This document shows, in pieces, positions 1 to 7,914 of a stretch of 64,000 nucleotides of DNA. Origin of the DNA: Marinobacter fuscus (GTDB lineage Bacteria; Pseudomonadota; Gammaproteobacteria; Pseudomonadales; Oleiphilaceae); assembly GCF_003007675.1 (NCBI RefSeq), contig NZ_PXNP01000103.1, positions 1 through 64,000 on the forward strand. The letters run 5' to 3'. The notes under the pieces are model-generated. The model searched no databases and was not told the DNA's origin. It worked only from the letters and a program-made list of their open reading frames with translations. The position numbers and the translations under genes were made by a program. Every line of letters starts with the position of its first letter. The first letter of the stretch is position 1.

Positions 1-11
1 ATAACAGTTAA

Positions 12-33
12 TTCTACGAACGCGTTCGTAGAA
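12..33. repeat. 22-bp perfect palindrome at the start of the second integron cassette
   Basis: The 22 bases read the same on both strands; the centre is TACGAACGCGTTCGTA. The 12-base core CGAACGCGTTCG recurs at 257-268, directly beside the attI core. Both copies sit just on the cassette side of a GTTATAC core (read on the minus strand). Its role is unknown: it could be part of the recombination-site structure, a protein site, or the edge of a hairpin in cassette 2, which continues beyond the window. Confidence 0.6.
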
Positions 34-41
34 CACGCATT

Positions 42-138
42 CGTATAACTCCAGAAAAATAGCCAATAAAAAGAGCAGGTTTACGCATAAATATCAATCA
101 GTTAACAAAAAAATAACGGATACCGCTGGAGTTATACG
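42..138 (-). other. attC recombination site of the first cassette
   Basis: Two perfect 13-base inverted arms, CGTATAACTCCAG (42-54) and CTGGAGTTATACG (126-138), bracket about 70 bases. This is the layout of an integron attC site, with R''/L'' and L'/R' boxes folding on the bottom strand. The core triplet GTT is present (GTTATAC on the minus strand), but the core departs from the usual GTTRRRY at its second purine. The site lies on the correct side of intI for a cassette array transcribed away from the integrase. That it is recombinationally active is inference. Confidence 0.65.
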
Positions 139-273
139 CCCCGGTTCGAGCCACTCCTGCTCCAAAATACGGGCGTATATCTCCATCCTGCCCTCTTCTA
201 GTTCCCAAAACTATCAGAAACTTAGCAACATTTCTCCCGGATTTTCCGGGCTTTTGCGAACGCGTTCGTATAA
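49..273 (-). mobile_element. First integron gene cassette (about 225 bp), no conventional gene
   Basis: The stretch between the GTATAAC cores at 43-49 and 268-274 is 225 bases, the size of one small cassette. Reading on the minus strand, away from intI, there is little room for a gene before the attC. The best candidate is a 30-codon frame at 186 down to 94 that starts with ATG after AGAGGGCAGG, a fair ribosome site, and runs into the attC. I do not recognise its product. The region is visibly more AT-rich than the chromosome to its right. It could be a noncoding or promoter cassette. Confidence 0.5.
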
Positions 274-280
274 CTCCGCT
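257..280 (-). other. Putative attI site of the integron
   Basis: CGTATAACTCCGC at 267-279 repeats 11 of the 13 bases of the attC arm and lies about 75 bp upstream of the intI start, where attI is expected. On the minus strand it reads GCGGAGTTATACG followed by AACGCGTTCG, so the crossover GTT would lie at about 272-274. It has no inverted partner close by, as expected for attI and unlike attC. Extra integrase-binding repeats are not obvious to the eye. Confidence 0.55.
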
Positions 281-293
281 TTCAGATGCATGA

Positions 294-335
294 TTGACAA
301 TCCAGAAAACCGATATACTGTATATAAAAACAGTA
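294..335 (+). promoter_or_regulatory. intI promoter with LexA box
   Basis: TACTGTATATAAAAACAGTA at 316-335 matches the gammaproteobacterial LexA operator consensus (CTGT-N8-ACAG with an AT-rich centre) across nearly all 20 positions. A TTGACA hexamer lies at 294-299. Sixteen bases further on, TACTGT (316-321) can serve as the -10, so LexA would cover the -10 element. SOS control of integron integrases is established for several integrons. The assignment here is from sequence only. Confidence 0.85.
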
Positions 336-353
336 ACAACAAGGAGCCAGGAT

Positions 354-1340
354 ATGGACATCCGTACCCCCATTTCGCCCCAGTCAACGCGTTTTCTGGA
401 TCAGCTCAGGAACTTTATCCGGCTCCGGGGGCTGGCCTATAAAACCGAGAAAACCTACGTTTTCTGGATCAAGCGCTTTATTCGCTTCCATAGCAAAAAG
501 CACCCGAAATCCATGGGCACATCAGAAGTCGAGGCATTTTTATCGCACCTGGTACTGCAGGCCAATGTGAGTGTGGGTACCCAGCGGGTGGCGCTGAATG
601 CTCTGATTTTTCTGTACCGGGAGTTTCTGGGTACGCCCCTGGATAACCTTCAGTACGAAGCGGCCAGAAAGCCCCAACGGTTGCCGGTGGTATTCAGCCC
701 GGACGAAGCACGGCGGGTTATCGAGAATATGAGCGGTGAGTACAAGCTGGTGGCCATGCTGCTGTACGGTGCCGGTCTGCGTATTAACGAGGCGCTGCGC
801 CTGCGGGTGAAGGATATTGATTTCGGGATGCAGCAACTGATCGTGCGTGAAGGCAAAGGCGGCAAAGACAGAATAACCCTGCTCCCGGATCGCTTGATAG
901 AGCCTTTGAGGAGCCAAATCAACTCGGCCGTACTTTTACACCAGGTGGATTTGGCCAAAGGTTTTGGCTCGGTCTATATGCCCGCAGCACTGGCCAAAAA
1001 GTACCCGAACGCAAGCCAGGAGGCAGACTGGCAATACGTGTTTCCGGCGCCGGATCTTTCCATTGATCCCCGCTCAGGTATCCGAAGGCGGCATCACTTG
1101 CAGGATCGCACGGTTCAGAAGCACATAAAAACTGCTGTTCGTCAGGCGGGCATTCACAAACCAGCGGGCAGCCACACGTTTCGGCACAGTTTTGCCACAC
1201 GGCTTCTGGAAGCGGGTTACGATTTGCGCACTATCCAAAAGTTGTTGGGGCATTCTGATGTACGCACCACCGAGATTTACACTCATGTGGTGCGCAAGGG
1301 TGGGTTTGGCGTTCGCAGCCCGGTAGACGAGGCGTTTTAG
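354..1340 (+). CDS. intI: Integron integrase (site-specific tyrosine recombinase)
   Basis: Catalyses attI x attC and attC x attC recombination that inserts and reorders gene cassettes. The 328-residue protein has the tyrosine recombinase residues: Arg143 in [14 protein letters not shown] at 274-277, His300 in LLGHSD, and the nucleophile Tyr309 in TTEIYTHV. Between the Arg and His motifs, about residues 193-232, it carries the extra segment typical of IntI ([11 protein letters not shown], then ADWQYVFPA), which separates it from XerC/D and phage integrases. The start at 354 follows AAGGAG by seven bases; an upstream ATG at 294 would run through the LexA box and is rejected. The gene is intact, diverges from attI and the cassettes, and its stop overlaps the phhB stop. 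Confidence 0.93.
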   Translation: MDIRTPISPQSTRFLDQLRNFIRLRGLAYKTEKTYVFWIKRFIRFHSKKHPKSMGTSEVEAFLSHLVLQANVSVGTQRVALNALIFLYREFLGTPLDNLQYEAARKPQRLPVVFSPDEARRVIENMSGEYKLVAMLLYGAGLRINEALRLRVKDIDFGMQQLIVREGKGGKDRITLLPDRLIEPLRSQINSAVLLHQVDLAKGFGSVYMPAALAKKYPNASQEADWQYVFPAPDLSIDPRSGIRRRHHLQDRTVQKHIKTAVRQAGIHKPAGSHTFRHSFATRLLEAGYDLRTIQKLLGHSDVRTTEIYTHVVRKGGFGVRSPVDEAF

Positions 1341-1672
1341 TAGAGCGCGTCGGTTCTGGCGGCCATGATGAAGTCATTTTTGTGCAAGCCGCCGATTTTG
1401 TGCGTCCACCAGCGTACAGTGGCTTTGCCCCACTCCAGCAGAATGGCCGGGTGATGGCCTTCGGCTTCGGCCAGGTCGGCTACCTGGTTGGTGAAGGCCT
1501 GGGCCTGCGCGAAGTTTTTGAAGGTAAATACCCGCTTTAGTTGTTCCTCACCGTCCAGAACCACCAGTTCCCATTGGGGCAGGCTTTCCATCAGCGCCTG
1601 CTTCTCGGCGGCCGTCACTTTGGGTGCGTCTGCACTGCAGGCCGTGCAGCTTTGCTGACTAAGCTCAGGCAT
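1337..1672 (-). CDS. phhB: Pterin-4a-carbinolamine dehydratase
   Basis: Dehydrates 4a-hydroxytetrahydrobiopterin, recycling the pterin cofactor of aromatic amino acid hydroxylases in the cytosol. The 111-residue product has the family signature EGHHP (71-75) followed by WWTH (88-91), and is of normal length. The ATG at 1672 follows GGGAGACC at good spacing. No phenylalanine hydroxylase (phhA) lies nearby, so it is an orphan copy here. It sits between the two SOS genes, convergent with intI (stops overlap by three bases) and divergent from imuA. An N-terminal CTAC motif is unusual but not diagnostic. Confidence 0.9.
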   Translation of the reverse strand: MPELSQQSCTACSADAPKVTAAEKQALMESLPQWELVVLDGEEQLKRVFTFKNFAQAQAFTNQVADLAEAEGHHPAILLEWGKATVRWWTHKIGGLHKNDFIMAARTDALY

Positions 1673-1740
1673 TGCGGTCTCCCTGATTGTTGGGTGAGCG
1701 TTCATCCTGAGCGCCCTGCTCCGGTTTATCAACCCGGCGG

Positions 1741-1783
1741 TTGAAATCAGCGCTTTTCCATAATACTGTATATATAAACAGTA
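1741..1783 (+). promoter_or_regulatory. imuA promoter with LexA box
   Basis: TACTGTATATATAAACAGTA at 1764-1783 is a near-consensus LexA operator and differs from the intI operator at one position of 20. A TTGAAA hexamer at 1741-1746 is spaced 17 bases from TACTGT (1764-1769), so the operator again covers the -10. The imuA ATG begins 14 bases after the box. This predicts tight SOS control of the whole imuA-imuB-dnaE2 operon, as known for this operon in Pseudomonas and Caulobacter. Confidence 0.88.
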
Positions 1784-1796
1784 TTCGAGAATCGCC

Positions 1797-2489
1797 ATGA
1801 GCAAATCACTGAACCACCTACTTCAGGACACTCGCATCTGGCAGGGTCACAAGCCTCAGCAACGGGCAGCACCGGCAGAGCATACCGGCTATCAGGCACT
1901 GGATAATCAGCTTGGCGGTCTGGGCTGGCCCAAAGGTGCGTTGAGCGAGTGCCTGCTGGATCGTTGCGGTATCGGGGAACTGCATCTGGTGTTGCCTTTG
2001 ATGCAGGCGGTCGCCCGGCAGCAGAAAAGTATGTTCTGGCTGAACCCGCCCCACACACCCTATGCCCCGGCTCTGGTCAGGGCCGGTGTGCCAGCCGAAC
2101 AACTGGTGGTGATTCACACCAGAAACCCGGCCGATTTTCTGTGGACACTGGAAAACTGCCTGCGCTCTCCGGTGACCGGGCTGGTCATGGCCTGGCCCAG
2201 AAAGCTCGCCAGCCGTGATATCCGTCGGCTGCAACTGGCCTCAGAGGCAGGCAATAATGTCTGCATTCTGTTCCGTTGTCGCCAGCAAGCAGAGCAGCAC
2301 TCACCCGCGGCTCTCCGGCTGGAATTGGTGCCCGGTGATCACCAGGATCTCAAAATCCATATATTGAAACGCCGGGGCAGTTGGCCCGGGCAACGCTGTA
2401 CCCTGGCCCTGGGGCATCGGGCCGGAATCGCCCCCAATGGCGCACCCCAGGTCGTCGCAGGTCCATGGCCCCAAGCCGGAGCCACCTGA
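1797..2489 (+). CDS. imuA: ImuA, SOS mutagenesis accessory protein (RecA/SulA-like)
   Basis: First gene of the imuA-imuB-dnaE2 mutagenesis cassette. The 230-residue protein has the ImuA pattern: an N-terminal segment with [21 protein letters not shown], then [17 protein letters not shown], where a RecA-like Walker A loop would lie but without the GKT/S lysine. The ATG at 1797 starts 14 bases after the LexA box. Known role of the family: needed with ImuB and DnaE2 for damage-induced mutagenesis, probably by modulating RecA. The three-base gap to imuB indicates one transcript. Confidence 0.85.
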   Translation: MSKSLNHLLQDTRIWQGHKPQQRAAPAEHTGYQALDNQLGGLGWPKGALSECLLDRCGIGELHLVLPLMQAVARQQKSMFWLNPPHTPYAPALVRAGVPAEQLVVIHTRNPADFLWTLENCLRSPVTGLVMAWPRKLASRDIRRLQLASEAGNNVCILFRCRQQAEQHSPAALRLELVPGDHQDLKIHILKRRGSWPGQRCTLALGHRAGIAPNGAPQVVAGPWPQAGAT

Positions 2490-2492
2490 TCA

Positions 2493-3914
2493 ATGCTGTG
2501 GCTGTATGTGCATTTTCCACACCTGCTGCTGGATCACACCCGGCGTAGCCAGCCAACCGGCGGCGCGCTCGCAGTGGTGGATGCCGCCGGGCAGGCGATT
2601 CTTCAGGTATGCCCGCAGGCCAGTACTCTGGGCATCAAGCCTGGTATGCGCCTGAAAACCGCGCTCGGGCTGGCGCCAGAGTTGCACATTCTGCATGCCG
2701 CTCCGCAGCAGGAAGCCTCGCTGCTGGAAGATCAGGCCCGTTGGCTGTATCGCTATGCGGCCCATATTACACTGGCAACCCCCGGCGGCGTGTGGGCCGA
2801 AGTCAGTAGCCTGCAGCGGCTGTATGGCGGCCTGCCCGCGGTGTGGCAAACCCTGGAACAGGCGTTGGCCGAGCGCAGGCTCACCGCCTGGCTGGCGCTA
2901 GGGCACACGCCTCTGGCGGCACAGTTACTGGCGCAATCTGGCAAGGGCGATTGCTCTGCCGACCATGGCCATATTCTGGCCACCCTGGCCCAATTGCCAC
3001 TGGTTGCTGCCGGTTTTGATGCAAAAGCCTGTACCCGCCTGCATCGTCTGGGGCTGAACACGCTGGGCGAGGTGTTTCAGTTACCGGCCAAGGAACTGGC
3101 CCGCAGGCTGTCGCCGGAACTGCTGGCACGGGTGCAGAAAATCCAGGGTACCCGGCCAGATCCGAAATCGCCCTGGCAACCGCCGCACCGGTTTCATCAG
3201 CGGGCGGATTTCATCCAGGAAGTCGAGCACACACAGGGCCTGCTGTTTGCGTTGCAACGAATTCTGGCGGAGCTGGAAGAGGATCTGTGCTGGCGCCAGC
3301 AAGATACCGATACCCTGCTTCTGGTACTGCAACACCGGCATGAAGAGGCTACCCGGCTGACCCTGCGCACCACCGGCCCGGAGCATCGGGCCGACAGTTT
3401 TCTGAAGCTCCTGCGGTTGAAGCTCGACCAGCAACCGTTACGGGCACCGGTCATCAGCCTGACCCTGGCCGTCAAACGCTTTCTCGGCCGGGAAGCCCCT
3501 TCCGGGCAGGATCTTCTGGGCGACGGACAGGATCTGAACGAAGCCTGGCACACATTAATCAGCCGTTTGCAAGCTCGCTTGGGCAACGATGCCTTGCAGC
3601 AGCTACTCCCCCGGGCAGACCATCGCCCAGAGCTTGCCTGGGCGGCCTCCGCCGTTACACCCGCCAGCACCCGCAAGTTACCCACTGAGGCAGCCGCATT
3701 ACCGGCACGCCCGTTTTGGCTGTTGCCCACCCCTCGTCCGCTGGCCCAAGCCCCCACCACCTGGTTTTCCGGGCCGGAACGCATCAGTGCTGGCTGGTGG
3801 GATGGCCAGCGGGTACACCGGGATTACTACATTGCCCGGTTACCGCAGGGGGAACTGGCCTGGGTATTCCGCGATGTCCGGGATGGCTGGTTTATTCATG
3901 GGTGGTTTGGCTGA
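2493..3914 (+). CDS. imuB: ImuB, catalytically inactive Y-family polymerase homologue
   Basis: The 473-residue protein aligns by eye with DinB/UmuC polymerases but lacks their active-site acids: the N terminus reads WLYVHFPHLLLD instead of a metal-binding VDxD block, and the palm motif is VWAEVSSLQRLYGG instead of the usual SIDE pair. This is the hallmark of ImuB, which acts as a clamp-binding hub bringing DnaE2 and ImuA to lesions. HhH-like sequence is seen around 175-205 (RLHRLGLNTLGEVFQLPAKEL). The C-terminal region contains ALQQLLPRADHRPE, typical of this family. The stop overlaps the dnaE2 start by one base, TGATG. Confidence 0.9.
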   Translation: MLWLYVHFPHLLLDHTRRSQPTGGALAVVDAAGQAILQVCPQASTLGIKPGMRLKTALGLAPELHILHAAPQQEASLLEDQARWLYRYAAHITLATPGGVWAEVSSLQRLYGGLPAVWQTLEQALAERRLTAWLALGHTPLAAQLLAQSGKGDCSADHGHILATLAQLPLVAAGFDAKACTRLHRLGLNTLGEVFQLPAKELARRLSPELLARVQKIQGTRPDPKSPWQPPHRFHQRADFIQEVEHTQGLLFALQRILAELEEDLCWRQQDTDTLLLVLQHRHEEATRLTLRTTGPEHRADSFLKLLRLKLDQQPLRAPVISLTLAVKRFLGREAPSGQDLLGDGQDLNEAWHTLISRLQARLGNDALQQLLPRADHRPELAWAASAVTPASTRKLPTEAAALPARPFWLLPTPRPLAQAPTTWFSGPERISAGWWDGQRVHRDYYIARLPQGELAWVFRDVRDGWFIHGWFG

Positions 3915-6900
3915 TGGCTACCGGGTACGCAGAACTCTTCTGCTTCAGTAATTTCACTTTCTTGACCGGCGCCTCGCACCCCCATGAACTGGCGGAGCAG
4001 GCTGCAGAACTTGGCTACCGGGCACTGGCCATTACCGATGCCTGTTCAGTGGCCGGTATTCCCCGGGCCTGGGCAGCGCTGAAAGGCAGCCCGATCAAAC
4101 TGATCACCGGCAGCTGGTTCGAACTGGATGATGCGCCGGAAGGCGCCATCTGCCCTGCCCGTTTCATCCTGCTGGCGCAGACCCGCGAAGGTTATGGCCA
4201 GCTTTGCCAGTTGATTACCACTGCTCGACGCCGGGCCAGCAAGGGCCAGTACCAGCTGTTCTGTCAGGACATCGAAAACCACAGCCTGGATCAGTGCCTG
4301 TGCCTGTGGCTGCCATCTGAAGTCTGCCGGGCCAATGATGAGCAGGTGCTGGCGCAAGGGACATGGCTGCAACGGGTATTCGAACACCGGCTGCGCATCG
4401 CCGCCACCCGCACGCTGGAAGCCGGAGAAGATCAGCAGCTGGCCCGTGTTCGCTGGCTTGCCGATCAGTTACGGTGCCCGGTGGTAGCCACCGGGCAGGT
4501 GCATATGCACCGGCGGGAGCGCCAGCCGTTGCAGGATGTGCTTACCGCTCTGCGCCACCACACCACGCTGGAACACGCGGGCCACTGCCTGTTCCAGAAT
4601 GCCGAGCGGTATCTGCGGCCGATGCCGGTGGTGCATCGGCTATTTCCGGCTCACTGGATTGAAGAATCCCTGGCCATTGCCGAAGCCTGCACGTTCGAGC
4701 CCGGCAGCCTGAGTTATGAGTACCCGCCGGATCTGGTGCCGGAGCAGGAAACCCCGGCCTCATTCCTGGCCCGGCTCACCCGGGAAGGCGAGCAGCGGCG
4801 CTACCCGCACGGCACTCCCATGAAGGTTCAGGCCCTGCTCCGCAAAGAACTGGCGCTGATTGGCGAGCTGAACTACGAGCACTACTTCCTCACCATTCAC
4901 GACATTGTCGCGTTCGCGCGCAATCAGGGCATTCTCTGTCAGGGTCGTGGCTCGGCGGCCAATTCGGCGGTCTGTTATTGCCTGGGCATTACCGAGGTAA
5001 ACCCGGCTAATGTGGAGTTATTGTTCGAGCGTTTTATTTCCAAAGACCGGGATGAACCGCCGGATATCGATGTGGATTTCGAGCACGAGCGACGTGAGGA
5101 AGTCATTCAATACATCTACAAGCGCTATGGCCGGGAGCGAGCGGCGCTGGCGGCCACCGTTATCCGCTATCGCCCCCGCAGCGCCATTCGCGATGTCGGT
5201 AAGGCTCTGGGCTTTGATGCCGCTCTGGTGGAAAAGCTGCTGGATGGCATCGACTGGCGCGACAAGGCCACCGGCTGGCGCCAGCAGATTCTGGACAAAG
5301 GCCTTACCCGCAACCCCAAAGTGGCAGACCAGTTTTTTACGCTGGTGAATACCCTGCTGGGGTTTCCGCGCCATTTGTCCCAGCACGTGGGCGGCTTTGT
5401 CATCAGCGCCGGCCCGCTGTCGGAACTGGTGCCCGTGGAGAATGCCGCCATGGAGGGGCGCACAGTTATTCAGTGGGACAAGGACGACCTGGAGAGCCTG
5501 GGTCTGATGAAAGTGGATGTGCTGGCCCTGGGCATGCTCACCGCCATCCGTAAGGCGCTGGCGTTGATCAGCGAAGAAAAAGGCCATCGCTTCTGTATTC
5601 AGGATGTACCCCAGGAAGACCCGGCCACCTATGCCATGCTCCAGAAAGGCGACAGCATTGGCGTATTTCAGGTGGAGTCCCGGGCCCAGATCAACATGCT
5701 ACCGCGCCTGAAACCGGAAACCTGGTACGACCTGGTGATTGAAGTGGCTATTGTGCGCCCCGGCCCTATTCAGGGCGACATGGTGCACCCGTATCTGCGC
5801 CGTAAGCACGGCCTGGAGCCGGTAGAGTTTCCCAACGATGCCATTCGCCAGGTACTCGAACGTACCCTGGGCGTGCCCATTTTTCAGGAGCAGGTGATCA
5901 AACTGGCCATGGTGGCCGCTGGCTTCAGTGCCAGCGAGGCCGATAAGCTGCGCCGGGCCATGGCGGCCTGGAAATCCCATGGCGATCTGACGCCGTTCCG
6001 GGACAAGCTGATTCAGGGCATGCTGGAGCGCGGCCACGATGCCGGGTTTGCCGAACGGCTATACAAACAGATCTGCGGTTTTGGCGGCTATGGCTTTCCG
6101 GAATCCCACGCCGCCAGTTTTGCCTTGCTGGTGTATGTTTCGGCCTGGATCAAAAGACACCACCCCGCGGCGTTTTACTGTGCCCTGCTTAACAGCCAAC
6201 CCATGGGGTTCTATTCCCCCAGCCAGCTGGTGCAGGACGCCCAACGTCATGAGGTGACGATTCTGCCGCCGGATGTAAACCACAGCGCCTGGGCACACAC
6301 CCTGGAAGGCAAAACCCGGCAGCTTCGCCTTGGCCTGCGCCTTATTCAGGGGTTATCTGCCGGTGGCGCAGAACGCATTGAACAGAATCGCCCGGCCAAC
6401 GGCTACCAGTCCGCCTCGGAACTGCGGGCCCGGGCCGGGCTGAACCAGCGCGACATGGAACTGCTGGCGGGCGCCAATGCCATGCCTGGCTTTACCCAGA
6501 ACCGCCACCAGGCCTACTGGCAACTTCTTGAGCATGAAGAACCGACGGCTTTGTTTGTGCAGGAAGAAAACGATGACTATCCGCAGGAGCCCTGCCCCTT
6601 GTTGCCAGAACCCAGCGAGGGCCAGAACATCATGGCGGATTACAGCAGCCAGGGGCTGACCCTGCAGCGCCACCCGTTGGCCCTGCTGCGGGAACAAGGC
6701 CACCTGAAACACTGCCTGAACGCCGAACAGTTGCGGGCTGTCCGGGCGGGCATTCCGGTGCAGGTGGCCGGGCTGGTGACCGGCCGCCAGCGGCCAGGGA
6801 CTGCCTCGGGCGTTACCTTTGTCACGCTGGAAGACGAAACCGGCAACATCAACGTGGTGGTCTGGCTGGAAACCGCCCGCCGCCAACGCAAGCCATTGCT

Positions 6901-7033
6901 CACCGCCCGGTTGTTACACGTGAAAGGCATTGTCGAGAAAGAGGGGGATATTATTCACGTGATGGCAGGGAAACTGTCAGATCTGAGCCACCTTATTCAG
7001 GCTCTACCCGTCAGTTCCCGGGATTTTCACTGA
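3914..7033 (+). CDS. dnaE2: Error-prone DNA polymerase DnaE2 (ImuC)
   Basis: Second-copy C-family polymerase alpha subunit used for translesion synthesis. The 1039-residue protein, close to the usual DnaE2 length, starts with a PHP domain (FSNFTFLTGASHPHEL), then the polymerase palm with PPDIDVDFEHER near residue 380, fingers around IPIFQEQVI and GFSASEADKLRRAM, FGGYGFPESHAASFA, and a C-terminal OB fold near 940-1000. The true start is the ATG at 3914, overlapping the imuB stop; in-frame codons further upstream lie inside imuB. It ends overlapping the convergent esterase gene by seven bases. It is the polymerase partner of ImuA/ImuB. Confidence 0.95.
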   Translation: MATGYAELFCFSNFTFLTGASHPHELAEQAAELGYRALAITDACSVAGIPRAWAALKGSPIKLITGSWFELDDAPEGAICPARFILLAQTREGYGQLCQLITTARRRASKGQYQLFCQDIENHSLDQCLCLWLPSEVCRANDEQVLAQGTWLQRVFEHRLRIAATRTLEAGEDQQLARVRWLADQLRCPVVATGQVHMHRRERQPLQDVLTALRHHTTLEHAGHCLFQNAERYLRPMPVVHRLFPAHWIEESLAIAEACTFEPGSLSYEYPPDLVPEQETPASFLARLTREGEQRRYPHGTPMKVQALLRKELALIGELNYEHYFLTIHDIVAFARNQGILCQGRGSAANSAVCYCLGITEVNPANVELLFERFISKDRDEPPDIDVDFEHERREEVIQYIYKRYGRERAALAATVIRYRPRSAIRDVGKALGFDAALVEKLLDGIDWRDKATGWRQQILDKGLTRNPKVADQFFTLVNTLLGFPRHLSQHVGGFVISAGPLSELVPVENAAMEGRTVIQWDKDDLESLGLMKVDVLALGMLTAIRKALALISEEKGHRFCIQDVPQEDPATYAMLQKGDSIGVFQVESRAQINMLPRLKPETWYDLVIEVAIVRPGPIQGDMVHPYLRRKHGLEPVEFPNDAIRQVLERTLGVPIFQEQVIKLAMVAAGFSASEADKLRRAMAAWKSHGDLTPFRDKLIQGMLERGHDAGFAERLYKQICGFGGYGFPESHAASFALLVYVSAWIKRHHPAAFYCALLNSQPMGFYSPSQLVQDAQRHEVTILPPDVNHSAWAHTLEGKTRQLRLGLRLIQGLSAGGAERIEQNRPANGYQSASELRARAGLNQRDMELLAGANAMPGFTQNRHQAYWQLLEHEEPTALFVQEENDDYPQEPCPLLPEPSEGQNIMADYSSQGLTLQRHPLALLREQGHLKHCLNAEQLRAVRAGIPVQVAGLVTGRQRPGTASGVTFVTLEDETGNINVVVWLETARRQRKPLLTARLLHVKGIVEKEGDIIHVMAGKLSDLSHLIQALPVSSRDFH

Positions 7034-7905
7034 TCCGGTGCCACAAACTCCATAGTGCGCTGCGCGGCTGGCCACATCACACTGCCGTGACCGGCTCCGG
7101 CAAACACCTCCGTTTGCAATGCCCAGCCGGACCGGTTGCGGGTGAGCCATCGGGCCAGTTCAGACACATTCTCCACCATCGCCCGGCTCTGTTCCCGCTC
7201 TCCCACCGCCAACAGAATGCGCGGCGCGGTCTGCCCGGCCTGTTCGTCTGCCAGCTGCTGTACCAGCGCCTGCACCGGGGCTTCGCCAAGCCACCATAAC
7301 GAGGGGCTAATGGCGATAAAGCGCTCAAAACTACCGGGGCTTTGCGCAAGAGTATACAGAGTAAACAATCCGCCAAGGGAGTGGCCTGCCAGGGCCTCCT
7401 TGTCACTATTCACCAGGTAGCGTTGCCGGATTTCCGGTTTCAACTGCCCGGTCAGAAACGTCAAAAAGCGCTCCGCGCCTCCGTGATTCTGCTCAGGTTT
7501 GTTGAAGGCAGCACCGGGCGGCGTGAAATCACGGGCTCTCCGGTTAAAATTGAAACGCTCTGTGCCCGGATAACCAATAGCCACAATCAGCAGCGGACTG
7601 CCTTCCCGTGGGCCTGCGCGCAGCAGTGTATCTCGTGCGGCCTGCATCAGTGGCAGGTAGGCGTTGCCGTCCAGCAGGTAGAGCACCGAATAGCCGTTCT
7701 CCGGCGCCGGGGCTTCCGGTTCGGCTACTTGGATAAGGTAGCGATCGCCGGTATCCGGCGAGGCCAATTCAAACATCCGGGTACCGGGCAAGGTAACTTC
7801 ACCCGACCCGGCGGTTGCACTGAAGGTCATGGCGGGGTACATCAACAGCAGAAGCAGTACCCCGGCAAGGACTGACGGGGTTCCCATGGTTTTACAAGCA
7901 GTCAT
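7027..7905 (-). CDS. Secreted alpha/beta hydrolase, IroE/Fes-like siderophore esterase
   Basis: A 292-residue protein with an N-terminal signal or anchor segment (VLAGVLLLLLMYPAMTFSA, about residues 12-30), so it probably acts in the periplasm. It has the esterase nucleophile elbow GHSLGG (Ser176), an early YLLDGN strand and a late AGHGS histidine (His273), as in the esterase D/IroE family. It begins nine bases after the receptor gene stop, so the two are almost surely cotranscribed. Context suggests hydrolysis of an imported ferric siderophore to release iron. The substrate cannot be told from sequence. Confidence 0.8.
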   Translation of the reverse strand: MTACKTMGTPSVLAGVLLLLLMYPAMTFSATAGSGEVTLPGTRMFELASPDTGDRYLIQVAEPEAPAPENGYSVLYLLDGNAYLPLMQAARDTLLRAGPREGSPLLIVAIGYPGTERFNFNRRARDFTPPGAAFNKPEQNHGGAERFLTFLTGQLKPEIRQRYLVNSDKEALAGHSLGGLFTLYTLAQSPGSFERFIAISPSLWWLGEAPVQALVQQLADEQAGQTAPRILLAVGEREQSRAMVENVSELARWLTRNRSGWALQTEVFAGAGHGSVMWPAAQRTMEFVAPDQ

Positions 7906-7914
7906 CGCGCAGCA

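Noticed and set aside
294..353. Earlier in-frame ATG for intI
   Set aside because: It would place the LexA operator and -10 inside the gene; the ATG at 354 has a good ribosome site and gives normal IntI length.
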